Positions 30,124 through 40,247 of a DNA stretch of 64,000 nucleotides are shown piece by piece. Position numbers and translations under genes: made by a program. This stretch comes from Hydrogenophaga crocea (GTDB lineage: Bacteria; Pseudomonadota; Gammaproteobacteria; Burkholderiales; Burkholderiaceae_C), in the NCBI RefSeq assembly GCF_011388215.1, contig NZ_CP049989.1, forward strand, positions 1,302,001 to 1,366,000, given 5' to 3'. Below the pieces are notes generated by a model, which saw nothing but the letters and a program-made list of their open reading frames with translations, was not told where the DNA came from and did not search any database. Each line of letters opens with the position of its first letter. Position 1 is the first letter of the stretch.

Positions 30124-30756
30124 TTGAGCGATCCCGTTCTTCTGCCGCCGCCGCACCCGGTGCGCTTTCGCGGCTCGCGCCTGGCGCGGGCCGTGCTGCG
30201 CCTGGGCGGCTGGCAGGTGATCGAAGCCGGCTTTCCCGCGCGCCAGGGCGTGGCCATCGTCTACCCGCACACCAGCAACTGGGACTTCGTGGTCGGCATC
30301 CTCGCCAAATGGGCCATCGGCATCCCGGTGCGCTTCTGGGGCAAGGACACGCTGTTCGAGGTGCCGCTGTTCGGCCGCTGGCTGCGCTGGCTCGGCGGCA
30401 TGCCGATCGAGCGCCGCTCGCCACGCGGGGCGGTGGGCGCCATGGTGCAGGCCATGCGCGAGGCCGCCGCGCGCGACGAACTGCTGTGGCTTGCGCTCTC
30501 GCCCGAAGGCACGCGCCGCCACACCGCGGGCTGGCGCAGCGGCTTCTACCAGGTGGCCATGGGCGCGCAGGTACCCCTCGGGCTGGTGGCCCTGGATTAC
30601 AGTCGCAAGCAGGTGAGGGTGACCGAATTCCTGCGCCTGTCGGGCGACGCGGCGCGCGACTACGCGCTCATCGCCCAGGGCTTCGCGGGTGCGCAGGGCT
30701 TCAAGCCCGCGCAGGCCAGCCCGGTGCAGCCCCTGTCCACGTCCGCCAAGCCATGA
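30124..30756 (+). CDS. 1-Acyl-glycerol-3-phosphate-acyltransferase-like protein (PlsC fold)
   Basis: This 210-residue protein has the acyltransferase H-x4-D motif in HTSNWD (about residue 43) and the SPEGTRR motif (about 126). It lacks long membrane segments. It belongs to a small soluble branch of the PlsC superfamily, and the acceptor is unknown. The only start before the motifs with suitable context is TTG 30124. Its stop overlaps the hemF start. Confidence 0.85.
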   Translation: MSDPVLLPPPHPVRFRGSRLARAVLRLGGWQVIEAGFPARQGVAIVYPHTSNWDFVVGILAKWAIGIPVRFWGKDTLFEVPLFGRWLRWLGGMPIERRSPRGAVGAMVQAMREAAARDELLWLALSPEGTRRHTAGWRSGFYQVAMGAQVPLGLVALDYSRKQVRVTEFLRLSGDAARDYALIAQGFAGAQGFKPAQASPVQPLSTSAKP

Positions 30757-31670
30757 ACGACAACCCGATTGCCAACGTCCGCGAATACCTGACCGACCTG
30801 CAGGAACGCATCACCTCCACGGTGGCCATGGTCGACGGCGGCGCCTTCGTCGTCGACCGCTGGAGCAAGCCGCCCGGCGAGAAGCTGCAGGGCTCGGGCA
30901 TCACGCAGATCCTCGAAGACGGCGCGGTGTTCGAGCGCGCGGGCTGCGGTTTCTCGCACGTCACGGGCCCGCAGCTGCCGCCCTCGGCCACGCAGCACCG
31001 CCCCGAACTCGCGGGCGCGCCCTTCGAGGCCATGGGCGTGTCGCTGGTGTTCCACCCGCGCAACCCCTACGTGCCCACGGTGCACATGAACGTGCGCATG
31101 ATCGCGGCCACGCCCGCGGGCGGCGCGCCCGTGTGCTGGTTCGGCGGCGGCATGGACCTCACGCCCTACTACGGCTTCGACGAAGACGCGGTGCACTTCC
31201 ACCGCACCTGCAAGGCCGCGCTCGACCCCTTCGGCGTCGACAAGTACCCGCGCTTCAAGCGGTGGTGCGACGAGTACTTCTACCTCAAACACCGCGACGA
31301 GCAGCGCGGCATCGGCGGCGTGTTCTTCGACGACTTCGCCGAGCTCGGCTTCGACGGCAGCTTTGCCATGCTGAGTTCGGTGGGCGACGCCTTCCTCGAC
31401 GCCTACCTGCCCATCGTCGACCGCCGCAAGAACACGCCCTACGGCGAGCGCGAGCGCAGCTTCCAGCTCTACCGCCGCGGCCGCTACGTCGAGTTCAACC
31501 TGGTGTGGGACCGCGGCACGCACTTCGGCCTGCAGTCGGGCGGGCGCAGCGAGTCCATCCTGCTGTCCATGCCGCCGCTGGTGAGCTGGGCCTACAACCG
31601 CAAGACCAAGAAGGGCACGCCGGAAGACCGGCTGTACCGCGAATTCCTGGTGCGCAAGGACTGGGTCTGA
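30753..31670 (+). CDS. hemF: Oxygen-dependent coproporphyrinogen III oxidase
   Basis: This 305-residue cytoplasmic enzyme decarboxylates coproporphyrinogen III to protoporphyrinogen IX using O2. Highly conserved stretches include the [15 protein letters not shown] and [12 protein letters not shown] regions and the C-terminal [12 protein letters not shown] region. An oxygen-requiring heme enzyme shows that the host lives at least partly aerobically. It overlaps its neighbours on both sides by one to four bases. Confidence 0.97.
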   Translation: MNDNPIANVREYLTDLQERITSTVAMVDGGAFVVDRWSKPPGEKLQGSGITQILEDGAVFERAGCGFSHVTGPQLPPSATQHRPELAGAPFEAMGVSLVFHPRNPYVPTVHMNVRMIAATPAGGAPVCWFGGGMDLTPYYGFDEDAVHFHRTCKAALDPFGVDKYPRFKRWCDEYFYLKHRDEQRGIGGVFFDDFAELGFDGSFAMLSSVGDAFLDAYLPIVDRRKNTPYGERERSFQLYRRGRYVEFNLVWDRGTHFGLQSGGRSESILLSMPPLVSWAYNRKTKKGTPEDRLYREFLVRKDWV

Positions 31671-32317
31671 TGGCCGGCGCGCGCGAGCCGCTGCGCCGCG
31701 TCGGCATGTTCGGCGGGGCATTCGACCCGCCGCACGGCGCGCACCGCGCGCTGGCCGAGGCCGCGCTCGAACAGCTGCAGCTCGACCGCCTGCACGTGCT
31801 GCCCACGGGCCATGCCTGGCACAAGTCGCGCACGCTGCTGCCCGCGCACCACCGCATCGCCATGTGCGAGCGCGCCTTCGGCGACCTGCCGCGCGTGCGC
31901 ATCGACCCGCGCGAGACGGAGCGCGAAGGCCCGAGCTACACCGCCGACACGCTGTCCGAGCTGAGCACCGAGTACCCGGGCGCGGAGCTCTTCCTGATCC
32001 TGGGCGCTGACCAGCTGCTGGCCTTCAAGACCTGGGTGCGCTGGCAGGACGTGCTCTCGCACGCCACGCTGGCCGTGGCCAACCGGCCCACGAGCATCGG
32101 CCCCCAGGCCCTGCTCGGCGAGGCGCCCGAGACCGACCTGTCCTCGGTCGACATTCCCTTTGTGCGGCTGAACATGCCGCTGCAACACCTGAGCGCCACC
32201 GCGGTGCGGGCCCGCCTGGCGGGCGGCGCCGCGGACGGCCCCCCCCTGGACGTGCTGGTCCCGGGGGCGGTCGCGAGCTATATTTCGCAGCACCACCTCT
32301 ACCAGACCCCTACATGA
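31670..32317 (+). CDS. nadD: Nicotinate-nucleotide adenylyltransferase
   Basis: This 215-residue enzyme adenylates nicotinate mononucleotide on the way to NAD. It has the nucleotidyltransferase motif [11 protein letters not shown] (about 15-25) and the late motif [11 protein letters not shown] in place of ISST. The ATG shares a base with the hemF stop (TGATG), and the stop overlaps rsfS. Confidence 0.95.
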   Translation: MAGAREPLRRVGMFGGAFDPPHGAHRALAEAALEQLQLDRLHVLPTGHAWHKSRTLLPAHHRIAMCERAFGDLPRVRIDPRETEREGPSYTADTLSELSTEYPGAELFLILGADQLLAFKTWVRWQDVLSHATLAVANRPTSIGPQALLGEAPETDLSSVDIPFVRLNMPLQHLSATAVRARLAGGAADGPPLDVLVPGAVASYISQHHLYQTPT

Positions 32318-33024
32318 GCGAAGCCTCCGCCAAGAAAGACATCCAGAAACTGCAGAAGGCCATCGTCGATGGCCTGGAGGACGTCAAGGGCCAGGACATC
32401 GTGGTGTTCAACACCGAAGAGCTCTCGCCGCTCTTCGAGCGCGTGATCATCGCCAGCGGCACCTCGAACCGCCAGACCAAGGCCCTGGCCGCCAGCGTGC
32501 GCGACGCCGTGCGCGAGGCCGGCTTCGACAAGCCGCGCGTCGAGGGCGAGGACAACGGCGAATGGATCATCGTGGACTGCGGCCAGGCCGTGGCGCACGT
32601 GATGCAGCCCGTGATCCGCCAGTACTACCGGCTCGAAGAGATCTGGGGCGCCAAGCCCGTGCGCCTGAAGGCCGCGGCCAAGGCGGCGAGCGCCAAGCCC
32701 AAGGCCGAGGGCGAAGCCGCCCCGGTGACCAAGGCCGCGGCGAAGAAGGCCGGCGCGAAGAAGGCGCCCGCGAAGAAGACCGCCGCAGCGGCGGCGCCGG
32801 CGGCCCCGGCCAAGAAGGCCGGTGCCAGGGCCGCGCCGGCCAAGAAGGCGGCGCCCCGGGCGGCCGCGAAGCCGGCGGGCAAGACCGCCGCGAAGAAGGC
32901 CCCGGCCAAGCCGCGCGCCGCGCTGCCCAAGGTGGTGGTGAACGCGCCGGCCGCGAAGAAGAAGGCTGCGCCGGCCGCGCGCAAGACGGCGGCCAGCAAG
33001 CCCGCCGCCAAGAAGAAAGCATGA
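32314..33024 (+). CDS. rsfS: Ribosomal silencing factor RsfS with a long Lys/Ala tail
   Basis: RsfS binds L14 and blocks joining of the ribosomal subunits in starved cells. Residues 1-115 form the normal domain ([30 protein letters not shown]). After that comes a tail of about 117 residues made of AKKA, APAKK and AARK repeats like histone H1 C-termini or bacterial H1-like proteins. The usual protein is about 105-130 residues, so the length is doubled. The tail is highly basic and probably binds rRNA or DNA. It overlaps nadD and rlmH. Confidence 0.92.
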   Translation: MSEASAKKDIQKLQKAIVDGLEDVKGQDIVVFNTEELSPLFERVIIASGTSNRQTKALAASVRDAVREAGFDKPRVEGEDNGEWIIVDCGQAVAHVMQPVIRQYYRLEEIWGAKPVRLKAAAKAASAKPKAEGEAAPVTKAAAKKAGAKKAPAKKTAAAAAPAAPAKKAGARAAPAKKAAPRAAAKPAGKTAAKKAPAKPRAALPKVVVNAPAAKKKAAPAARKTAASKPAAKKKA

Positions 33025-33488
33025 AACTCGTGATCGTCGCGGTCGGGCAGAAGGTGCCCGACTGGGCCCAGACCGCCTACGACGATTACGCCAAACGCTT
33101 TCCCCCCGAGCTGCGGGTCGAGCTCAAGGCCGTCAAGACCGAGCCGCGCGGCTCCAAGACGGTCGAGACGCTCTGGGCCGCGGAACGCCAGCGCATCGAG
33201 GCCGCGGTCCCGCGCGGCGCGCGCGTGGTGGCGCTCGACGAGCGCGGCACGCCGCTCAGCACCCAGGCGCTCGCGCAGCAGCTCAAGCAGTGGCAGCTCG
33301 GTGGCGACGACGTGGCCCTGCTGATCGGCGGGCCCGACGGCCTGGACCCCGAACTGCGCGCCGCCGCGCACCAGCGCGTGCGCCTGTCCGACCTCACGCT
33401 GCCGCACGCCATGGTGCGCGTGCTGCTGATCGAGCAGCTCTACCGCGCCTGGTCGATCAACGCGAACCACCCCTACCACCGCGAATGA
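33021..33488 (+). CDS. rlmH: 23S rRNA pseudouridine-1915 N3-methyltransferase
   Basis: This 155-residue SPOUT methyltransferase begins [11 protein letters not shown] and keeps the knot motif LLIGGPDGL (about residues 101-109) and the C-terminal [13 protein letters not shown]. Length is standard. It overlaps rsfS and maf by four bases each. Confidence 0.96.
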   Translation: MKLVIVAVGQKVPDWAQTAYDDYAKRFPPELRVELKAVKTEPRGSKTVETLWAAERQRIEAAVPRGARVVALDERGTPLSTQALAQQLKQWQLGGDDVALLIGGPDGLDPELRAAAHQRVRLSDLTLPHAMVRVLLIEQLYRAWSINANHPYHRE

Positions 33489-34174
33489 AAACCGGCCCCC
33501 ACGCTCCGCCGCTGCGCGGGTCGCTGCCCCCCGAGGGGGCGCGTGTCGCCTTGGGGCGGCCCGGCGGCGACACCCCGTCGATCTACCTCGCCTCGCAGAG
33601 CCCGCGCCGGCGCGAGCTGCTCACGCAATGGGGCGTGGCCCACGAGCTGCTGCTGCCCGGGGCCGACGAAGACGCCGAGGCGCTCGAAGCCGCGAAGCCC
33701 AGGGAAGCGCCCGCCGCCTATGTGCAGCGCGTCACCGCGCTCAAGCTCGAGGCCGCGATGGCGCGCCTGAAGCAGCGCGGCCTGCCCGCCGCGCCCGTGC
33801 TCTGTGCCGACACCACGGTGGCGCTGGGCCGGCGCATCCTGGGCAAGCCGGCCGACGCGGCCGAAGCGCGGCGCATGCTGGCCGATCTCTCGGGCCGCGC
33901 GCACCGCGTGCTCACCGCCGTGGCCGTGGGCAAGGGCCGGCGGCGCTGGTCGGCTCTGTCGGTGTCCACGGTGCATTTCCAGCCCCTCACCGCGACGCAG
34001 ATCCGCCGCTACGTCGAAGGCGGCGAACCCATGGGCAAGGCCGGGGCCTATGCGATCCAGGGCCATGCGGGCCTGTGGGTCAGCCGCATCCAGGGCAGCC
34101 ACACGGGCATCATCGGCCTGCCCGCGTTCGAAACCGCGCAGCTCTTGCGCGCCGCGGGCCTGCCCATCCTCTGA
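33485..34174 (+). CDS. maf: Maf-family nucleotide pyrophosphatase (YhdE type) with an N-terminal extension
   Basis: This 229-residue enzyme hydrolyses non-canonical or excess nucleoside triphosphates. The core starts at residue 32 with [22 protein letters not shown] (catalytic Asp) and [13 protein letters not shown] follow, most like the dTTP/UTP type. The first 31 residues are extra and are encoded by what looks like an intergenic repeat (33498-33571). The ATG overlaps the rlmH stop, so the extension is probably translated, though a later non-ATG start cannot be excluded. Confidence 0.9.
   Translation: MKTGPHAPPLRGSLPPEGARVALGRPGGDTPSIYLASQSPRRRELLTQWGVAHELLLPGADEDAEALEAAKPREAPAAYVQRVTALKLEAAMARLKQRGLPAAPVLCADTTVALGRRILGKPADAAEARRMLADLSGRAHRVLTAVAVGKGRRRWSALSVSTVHFQPLTATQIRRYVEGGEPMGKAGAYAIQGHAGLWVSRIQGSHTGIIGLPAFETAQLLRAAGLPIL
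33498..33571. repeat. Interspersed palindromic repeat fused into maf
   Basis: The stretch has a GCCCCC/GGGGGC hairpin (33526-33531 with 33535-33540, three-base loop), flanked by CTGCGCGGGTCGCTG and TTGGGGCGGCCCGGCGG. This is the pattern I know from intergenic repeats in Comamonadaceae genomes. Only one copy is seen in this window, so the repeat nature rests on memory of the family. Here it is in frame inside maf. Confidence 0.5.
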
Positions 34175-34187
34175 ACGGAACGCTCAC

Positions 34188-35702
34188 ATGAACCAGGACA
34201 TCCTGATCAACTGGTCGCCGCAGGAAACGCGCGTGGCCGTGGTGGAGCAGGGCGCGGTGCAGGAGGTGCACATCGAGCGCACGCTCGAACGCGGCCTGGT
34301 CGGCAACATCTACCTGGGCAAGGTCTCGCGCGTGCTGCCGGGCATGCAGTCGGCCTTCCTCGACATCGGCCTGGACCGCGCGGCCTTCCTGCACGTGGCC
34401 GACCTGATGCCCAACATCCAGGCCAAGCACGCCGCGCCGCGCACGCCCGCGGCCGAGGGCGCGCCGCAGGTGCTCGCGCCCAACCCGGTGCTGCCGATCG
34501 AGAAGCAGATCTTCGAGGGCCAGGCGCTGATGGTGCAGGTGCTCAAGGACCCGATCGGCACCAAGGGCGCGCGGCTCACGGCGCAGATCAGCATCGCGGG
34601 CCGGCTGCTGGTGTTCCTGCCGCAGGACAGCCACATCGGCGTGTCGCAGAAGATCCCCACCGCGCAGCGCGAGGCCTTGCGTGCGCGGCTGCAGCAGCTC
34701 ACCGCCACCAGCGACGGCAGCCCCGCAGGCGGCTTCATCCTGCGCACCAACGCCGAGGACGCGAGCGACACCGAGCTCGCCGACGACGTGGCCTACCTGC
34801 GCAAGACCTGGCTGCGCATCAAGCAGGCCGCGCTGAGCCAGCCCGCGGCCACGCTGCTGCACGAAGACCTCAACCTCATGCAGCGCGTGCTGCGCGACCT
34901 CACGAGCGCCGAGACGCAGTCGATCCGCATCGACTCGCGCGAGCAGTACGGCCTGCTCAAGGGCTTTGCCGACGAGTTCATGCCCGACACGGTGCGCAAG
35001 CTGCAGCACTACAGCGGCGAGCGGCCGATCTTCGATCTCTTCAACGTGGACGAGGAAATCGTGCGCGCGCTGGGCCGCCGCGTCGACCTCAAGTCGGGCG
35101 GTTACCTGGTGATCGACCAGACCGAAGCGCTGACCACGGTCGACGTCAACACCGGCGGCTTCGTGGGCGCGCGCAACTTCGACGACACCGTGTTCCGCAC
35201 CAACCTCGAGGCCGCGCAGGCCATTGCGCGCCAGCTGCGGCTGCGCAACCTGGGCGGCATCGTGATCGTGGACTTCATCGACATGACGCGCGAGGACCAC
35301 CGCGACGCGGTGCTCGCCGAGTTCCGCAAGCAGCTCGGGCGCGACCGGGTGAAGACCATGATCGGCAGCTTCTCGCAGCTCGGGCTGGTGGAGATGACGC
35401 GCAAGCGCACGCGCGAATCGCTGGCCCACATGCTCAGCGAGCCCTGCGAGGCCTGCCACGGGCGCGGCGCGGTCAAGACCGCGCGCAGCGTGTGCTACGA
35501 CATCCTGCGCGAGATCCTGCGCGAGGCGCGCGCCTTCAGCCCGCGCGAGTTCCGCGTGGTGGCCGCGCCCAAGGTGGTCGAGCTCTTCCTCGACGAGGAA
35601 CGCGCCCACCTCGCGGGCCTGTCCGAGTTCATCGGCAAGCCGATTTCGCTGCAGAGCGAGAGCTCGATGACGCAGGAGCAGTACGACATCGTGCTGCTCT
35701 GA
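34188..35702 (+). CDS. rng: Ribonuclease G
   Basis: This 504-residue endoribonuclease matures the 16S rRNA 5' end and degrades mRNA. It begins MNQDILINWSPQETRVAV, has an S1 domain (about 37-120), and a catalytic region with TTVDVNTGGF (about 318) and VIVDFIDM (about 362). The zinc-link CEACHGRG is near residue 422. It lacks the long C-terminal scaffold of RNase E, so G is preferred. It ends the yebC operon; no clear terminator is seen before the convergent gene. Confidence 0.95.
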   Translation: MNQDILINWSPQETRVAVVEQGAVQEVHIERTLERGLVGNIYLGKVSRVLPGMQSAFLDIGLDRAAFLHVADLMPNIQAKHAAPRTPAAEGAPQVLAPNPVLPIEKQIFEGQALMVQVLKDPIGTKGARLTAQISIAGRLLVFLPQDSHIGVSQKIPTAQREALRARLQQLTATSDGSPAGGFILRTNAEDASDTELADDVAYLRKTWLRIKQAALSQPAATLLHEDLNLMQRVLRDLTSAETQSIRIDSREQYGLLKGFADEFMPDTVRKLQHYSGERPIFDLFNVDEEIVRALGRRVDLKSGGYLVIDQTEALTTVDVNTGGFVGARNFDDTVFRTNLEAAQAIARQLRLRNLGGIVIVDFIDMTREDHRDAVLAEFRKQLGRDRVKTMIGSFSQLGLVEMTRKRTRESLAHMLSEPCEACHGRGAVKTARSVCYDILREILREARAFSPREFRVVAAPKVVELFLDEERAHLAGLSEFIGKPISLQSESSMTQEQYDIVLL

Positions 35703-35710
35703 GCGCGCGG

Positions 35711-36244
35711 CTACAGGGCCGTGCGGCGGGCCGGCGGGCCTTCACGCACCGGGCCGACGCGGGCCTCGATGTCGTGTTGCAGCGCGCGGCGCAGGCCCAG
35801 CAGGAAGCCGGCCTCGGCCACCACGAACAGCGGGCCGATGACCAGGCCCACGAGGTCGTCGACGAAGGCGGGTTTGCGGCCTTCGTAGAAGTGGCCGATG
35901 AACTGGATCACCCAGCCCACGAGGAACAGGCCGATGCCGATGGCCAGCCAGGTGCCCGTGCCCTGTGCGGCCACGGCCTGCGCGAACCACAGGCACAGCG
36001 CCATGAGCGCGGCCATCACCGCGCCCAGGCGCAGGTCCAGCCGCAGGTAGTACAGCACGGTGGCCAGCGTCACCGCGGTGGCCGGCGAAAGTGCCACGCC
36101 GCCCCAGTGGCCCAGCACCGGCCGCGAGAGCAGCACCGCCACGGCCACCACGATCATGGGGATGCCCACGAAGTGGGTGATGATGTTGCGGCGGTCGCGG
36201 TGGTAGGCCGCGTACTGGCTCAGCTGGTCGGTCAGGGTCTTCAT
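35711..36244 (-). CDS. Mpo1-like (DUF962) membrane protein
   Basis: This 177-residue protein has four or five membrane segments and histidines in HFVGIP (about residue 24) and GHFYEGRKPA (about 117), matching the DUF962/Mpo1 family. Yeast Mpo1 is an iron-dependent dioxygenase that oxidises 2-hydroxy fatty acids; the bacterial role is inferred. A GAGGAG ribosome site precedes ATG 36244 and a TAAAAC -10 lies at 36278-36273. Confidence 0.85.
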   Translation of the reverse strand: MKTLTDQLSQYAAYHRDRRNIITHFVGIPMIVVAVAVLLSRPVLGHWGGVALSPATAVTLATVLYYLRLDLRLGAVMAALMALCLWFAQAVAAQGTGTWLAIGIGLFLVGWVIQFIGHFYEGRKPAFVDDLVGLVIGPLFVVAEAGFLLGLRRALQHDIEARVGPVREGPPARRTAL

Positions 36245-36330
36245 CAGGTCGCTCCTCGCGCGGGGATGCGCCGTTTTACACCCTCTGCAGCCCGCGCCTC
36301 AACGGGGAAAGCGCGGGGGTGGCCGGGTGT

Positions 36331-38127
36331 TCAGTTCGTGCCGCCCAGGCCCTGACTGTGCAGGCGCGCGTACAGGCCGTCGGCGGCCAGCAGCTGCGCG
36401 TGCGAGCCCTGTTCGACGATGCGGCCGTCGGCCAGCACGATGACGCGGTCGGCGTGCTCGATGGTGGAGAGCCGGTGCGCGATGACCAGCGTGGTGCGGC
36501 CCTTCATGAGGCGCGCGAGCGCGTCCTGCACCAGGCGCTCGGACTCGTTGTCCAGCGCCGAGGTGGCCTCGTCGAGGATCAGGACGGGGGCGTCCTTGTA
36601 GATGGCGCGCGCGATCGCCAGCCGCTGGCGCTGACCGCCCGAGAGCTCGGTGGCGTTGTGGCCCACGTTGGTGTGCATGCCCTGCGGCAGCTTCGCCAGC
36701 AGATCGCCGAGGTTGGCCGATTCGAGCGCGGCCCGGGCGCGCGCCTCGTCGATCTGCGCGTCGGCCTCGCCCAGCGCCACGTTGGCCGCGAGCGTGTCGT
36801 TGAGCATCACCACGTCCTGGCTCACCATGGCGAACTGGCGGCGCAGGCTCGCGAGCTGCCAGTCGGGCAGGGGCACGCCGTCGAGCGTGACGCGGCCGCG
36901 CTCGACCTCGACGAAGCGCGGCAGCAGGTTCACCAGCGTGGTCTTGCCCGAGCCCGAGGGGCCCACGAAGGCCACCACCTCGCCGGGGCGCACGTGCAGA
37001 TCGATGCCGCGCAGCGCCACGCCGGTCTCGCCCTCGGGCGTGGTGTCGTCCTTGGGTGGGTAGCGCACCCACACGCCCTCGAAGCGGATGTCGCCCTGCA
37101 CGCGCGCGGCCTGGTGCGCACCGCCGCCTTGTTCGGCGGTCTGCTCGATCAGCTCGAGCCCGCGCTCGAGCGCGGCCAGCCCGCGCGTGATGGGCGAGGC
37201 GATCTCGGCCAGGTGCCGGATCGGCGCGATCAGCATCAGCATGGCCGTGACGAAGGCGACGAAGTTGCCCACCGTGACGCCCGAGGTGCTGCTCTGCCAC
37301 AGCGCCACCGCCACCACGGCCGACAGCGCGGCCGACGCGAGCAGCTGGGTGAAGGGCGTCATGGCCGCCATCGCGATGGTGCTCTTGAGCGCGAGGCGGC
37401 GCAGCGACAGGCTCAGGCCGTCGAAGCGATCGGCCTGGCGCTGCTGCGCGCCGTGCAGGCGCACCACACGGTGGGCCAGCGCGTTTTCCTCGACCACGTA
37501 GGCCAGTTCGTCGGTGGCCTGCTGGCTCGCGCGCGTGAGCCGGTACAGGCGCTTGGAGAGCACGCGCATGATCCAGGCCAGGCCCGGGAACACCGCGATC
37601 ACGATCAGCGTGAGCTTCCAGTTGAGGTAGAGCAGGTAGCCCATGAGCGCCACCAGCGTGAGGCTGTCGCGCGCCAGCGTGATCAGCGAGGACACCAGCA
37701 TCTGCGAGCCGGTCTGCACCTCGTAGACCAGCGTGTTGGACAGCTTGCTCGCGCTCTGGCGCGAGAACAGCGAGAGCTGGGCCGCGGTGAGCTTGGCGAA
37801 CATGGCCCGGCGCAGGTTGAGCATGCCGGTGTTGGCCGTGTACGAGAGCGCGTACTGGGCCACGAACGAGGCCATGCCGCGCAGGCCGAACAGGCCCATG
37901 AAGGCCAGTGGCACCATCCACAACGGCACGCGGCCCTTGTTGAAGCCGTCGTCGAGCAGCGCCTTGAGCAGCGCCGGGATCATGGGCTCGGTGAGCGCGC
38001 CCACCACGGTGGCCAGCGCTGCGAACACGATGCCGGTGCGCGCGTCGCGGAAATAGGGCCACAGGCGCTTCACGCGCTGCAGCACGCTGCCGGTGGGCAG
38101 GGCGGAGGTCGGGGCTTCGGGGCTCAA
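36331..38127 (-). CDS. msbA: Lipid A / phospholipid flippase, MsbA type ABC transporter
   Basis: This 598-residue half-transporter has six membrane segments (about 30-320) and an ABC domain with Walker [10 protein letters not shown] (about 397), signature [10 protein letters not shown] (about 503) and Walker [13 protein letters not shown]. It flips lipid A core across the inner membrane. The only plausible start is TTG 38127, with a weak ribosome site; no ATG or GTG lies in frame before the first membrane segment. mpo1-like follows on the same strand. Confidence 0.93.
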   Translation of the reverse strand: MSPEAPTSALPTGSVLQRVKRLWPYFRDARTGIVFAALATVVGALTEPMIPALLKALLDDGFNKGRVPLWMVPLAFMGLFGLRGMASFVAQYALSYTANTGMLNLRRAMFAKLTAAQLSLFSRQSASKLSNTLVYEVQTGSQMLVSSLITLARDSLTLVALMGYLLYLNWKLTLIVIAVFPGLAWIMRVLSKRLYRLTRASQQATDELAYVVEENALAHRVVRLHGAQQRQADRFDGLSLSLRRLALKSTIAMAAMTPFTQLLASAALSAVVAVALWQSSTSGVTVGNFVAFVTAMLMLIAPIRHLAEIASPITRGLAALERGLELIEQTAEQGGGAHQAARVQGDIRFEGVWVRYPPKDDTTPEGETGVALRGIDLHVRPGEVVAFVGPSGSGKTTLVNLLPRFVEVERGRVTLDGVPLPDWQLASLRRQFAMVSQDVVMLNDTLAANVALGEADAQIDEARARAALESANLGDLLAKLPQGMHTNVGHNATELSGGQRQRLAIARAIYKDAPVLILDEATSALDNESERLVQDALARLMKGRTTLVIAHRLSTIEHADRVIVLADGRIVEQGSHAQLLAADGLYARLHSQGLGGTN

Positions 38128-38240
38128 GGGCAGGGCGGCGGGGGCGATGGGGTCGACAGGTCGGGAACCAATGCCGCGCGACGCGGTCCAGTGGCCCGTG
38201 GCGCCTCACATCTTGTCACGGGGCAGGGTCAAGGGTCCGG

Positions 38241-38246
38241 TATTAT
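38241..38246 (+). promoter_or_regulatory. -10 element of the tolB operon
   Basis: TATTAT lies 62 bases before the tolB ATG. A TTGTCA at 38213-38218 is a good -35 hexamer, but the 22-base spacer is too long for a standard sigma-70 promoter, so only the -10 is credible. Confidence 0.35.
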
Positions 38247-38308
38247 CGGCCGGTCCTTCACCGGGGCACCGGGCGCCACGCCCCGCACTGCCTCAGCATC
38301 CCAACACC

Positions 38309-39625
38309 ATGATCGAACCGAACCGACTCCATCCCACCACCGGGATGCCGCGCCGGCGTGCCCTTGGCCTGGTGTCCAGCCTGCCATTGCTGGGTGTGCC
38401 CGCCACCGGCGCCTGGGCCCAGTTCCGCGTCGAAGTGGCCGGCGTGGGCCTCACGCGCTTTCCGTTCTCGGCCGTCAATTTCCGCGGCAACGACGCCGCG
38501 AGCGAGAACATCGCGGCCATCGTGCGCGCCGACCTCGAACGCTCGGGCCAGTTCGTGTTCGTGCCGCCCCTCAACGGCAGCCTCGACGAAACCTCGCGCC
38601 CCGACCTTGCACCGTGGCGCGAGCGCGGCGCCGACTCGGTGCTCACGGGCAGCGTCACGCGCCTGGCCGACGGCCGCTTCGACGTGCGCTTTCGCCTCTG
38701 GGACTCGGTGCGCACCGCCGACCTCGGCGGCCAGAGCCTGCCGTCCACGCCCGCCAACCTGCGCGTGGCCGCGCACAAGGTGGCCGATTACGTCTACGAG
38801 AAGCTCACGGGCGAGAAGGGCGTGTTCTCCACGCGCATCGCCTACGTGTCCAAGGCCGGCAACACGCACCGCCTGTGGGTGGCCGACGCCGACGGCGAGA
38901 ACGCCCAGGCCGCCTTCACGAGCAACGAGCCCATCATCTCGCCGAGCTGGGCGCCCAACGGCACGCAGCTCGCCTACGTGTCGTTCGAGAAGCGCAAGGC
39001 CGAGATCGTCACGCACGAGGTGGCCACGGGCCGCCGCCGCGTGCTCGCGAGCTTTCGCGGCTCCAACAGCGCGCCGGCATGGTCGCCCGACGGCCGCCAG
39101 GTGGTGGCCGCGCTCACGCTCTCGGGCAACGCCCAGCTCTACGCCATCGACGCGGGCGGCGGCGAGCCGCGGCGCCTGTCGCAAAGCGGCAGCATCGACA
39201 CCGAGCCCGTGTTCAGCCCCGACGGCAAGCAGATCTACTTCGTGAGCGACCGCGGCGGCTCGCCGCAGATCTACCGCATGCCTGCGGCGGGTGGCAGCGC
39301 GCAGCGCGTGACCTTCACGGGCAACTACAACATCTCGCCCGCGCTCAGCCCCGACGGCCGCTGGCTCGCGTTCATCTCGCGCATCAACGGCGCGTTCCGC
39401 CTGCACGTGATGGACCTCGCCTCGGGCAACGTCACCGCGCTCACCGAGACCGGTGGCGACGAAAGCCCGAGCTTCGCGCCCAACAGCCGCATGATCATCT
39501 ACGCCACGCGCGACAAGGGCGCCGAGGCGCTCATGACGACCACGGTGGACGGCCGCATCAAGACCCGCCTGGCCGGCGCCCAGGGCGACATCCGCGAGCC
39601 CGAGTGGGGCCCGTACCTGCGCTGA
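38309..39625 (+). CDS. tolB: Tol-Pal system protein TolB
   Basis: This 438-residue periplasmic protein has an N-terminal signal region with three Arg ([10 protein letters not shown], hydrophobic to AWAQF), a D1 domain (about 40-165) and a six-bladed beta-propeller with repeated WSPDG/FSPDG motifs. It links the Pal lipoprotein to TolA. The Arg cluster is mildly Tat-like, whereas TolB normally uses Sec. ATG 38345 is an alternative start. tolQ, tolR and tolA are not upstream; msbA is. Confidence 0.95.
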   Translation: MIEPNRLHPTTGMPRRRALGLVSSLPLLGVPATGAWAQFRVEVAGVGLTRFPFSAVNFRGNDAASENIAAIVRADLERSGQFVFVPPLNGSLDETSRPDLAPWRERGADSVLTGSVTRLADGRFDVRFRLWDSVRTADLGGQSLPSTPANLRVAAHKVADYVYEKLTGEKGVFSTRIAYVSKAGNTHRLWVADADGENAQAAFTSNEPIISPSWAPNGTQLAYVSFEKRKAEIVTHEVATGRRRVLASFRGSNSAPAWSPDGRQVVAALTLSGNAQLYAIDAGGGEPRRLSQSGSIDTEPVFSPDGKQIYFVSDRGGSPQIYRMPAAGGSAQRVTFTGNYNISPALSPDGRWLAFISRINGAFRLHVMDLASGNVTALTETGGDESPSFAPNSRMIIYATRDKGAEALMTTTVDGRIKTRLAGAQGDIREPEWGPYLR

Positions 39626-39676
39626 ATCCGCTTTCCGTTCTCTTCACCCATCCCAACCACACACAGGCCACAAACC

Positions 39677-40240
39677 ATGTCCAAGACCCTGTCCATGCGC
39701 CGCTTCAACGGCGTGCTCGTCACCCTCATCGCCGCCTTCACGCTCGCCGCCTGCGGCTCCGGTGTCCGCCTCGACCAGCCGCCCGTTGAAGACCGCAGCG
39801 GCACCGCCACCGGCGCCGGTGGGGCCGGCGCTGGCGGCGCGGGCAGCGGCGTCGACCCGCGCGGCGTGGCCGGCGTGCAGGTGCCCTCGACCGTGGGCAA
39901 CCAGCCCGCCGCCCTGCAGCGCGTGATCTACTTCGACTACGACAGCTTCGACGTCAAGCCCGAAGCCGCGTCGCTGCTCGAGGCCAACGCGCGCTACCTC
40001 AACGCCAACCGCGCCGTGCGCGTGCAGCTCGAAGGCCACACCGACGAGCGCGGCGGCCGCGAATACAACCTGGCCCTGGGCCAGAAGCGCGCCGAGGCCG
40101 TGCGCCGTGCGCTGTCGCTGCTGGGCGTGCAGGACGCCCAGATGGAAGCGGTGAGCTTCGGTGAAGAGAAGCCGGCCGCCACCGGCGCCGACGAAGCCGC
40201 CTGGGCCAAGAACCGCCGCGTCGAACTGACCTACCGCTGA
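39677..40240 (+). CDS. pal: Peptidoglycan-associated lipoprotein Pal
   Basis: This 187-residue lipoprotein has a signal peptide with the lipobox LAAC (Cys about residue 26), a Gly/Ala-rich linker (45-65) and a C-terminal OmpA-like domain with the peptidoglycan-binding pattern VQLEGHTDERGGREYNLALG. It anchors the outer membrane to the wall with TolB. It lies 51 bases after tolB and 7 before cpoB. Confidence 0.97.
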   Translation: MSKTLSMRRFNGVLVTLIAAFTLAACGSGVRLDQPPVEDRSGTATGAGGAGAGGAGSGVDPRGVAGVQVPSTVGNQPAALQRVIYFDYDSFDVKPEAASLLEANARYLNANRAVRVQLEGHTDERGGREYNLALGQKRAEAVRRALSLLGVQDAQMEAVSFGEEKPAATGADEAAWAKNRRVELTYR

Positions 40241-40247
40241 ACGGCCC

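Noticed and set aside
36291..36317. CCCGCGC/GCGCGGG stem between msbA and the mpo1-like gene as a terminator
   Set aside because: Thirteen-base loop and no T-tract; likely a by-product of GC-rich sequence.
38213..38246. A full sigma-70 promoter TTGTCA...TATTAT before tolB
   Set aside because: The spacer is 22 bases, outside the usable 15-19 range; only the -10 was kept as a weak feature.
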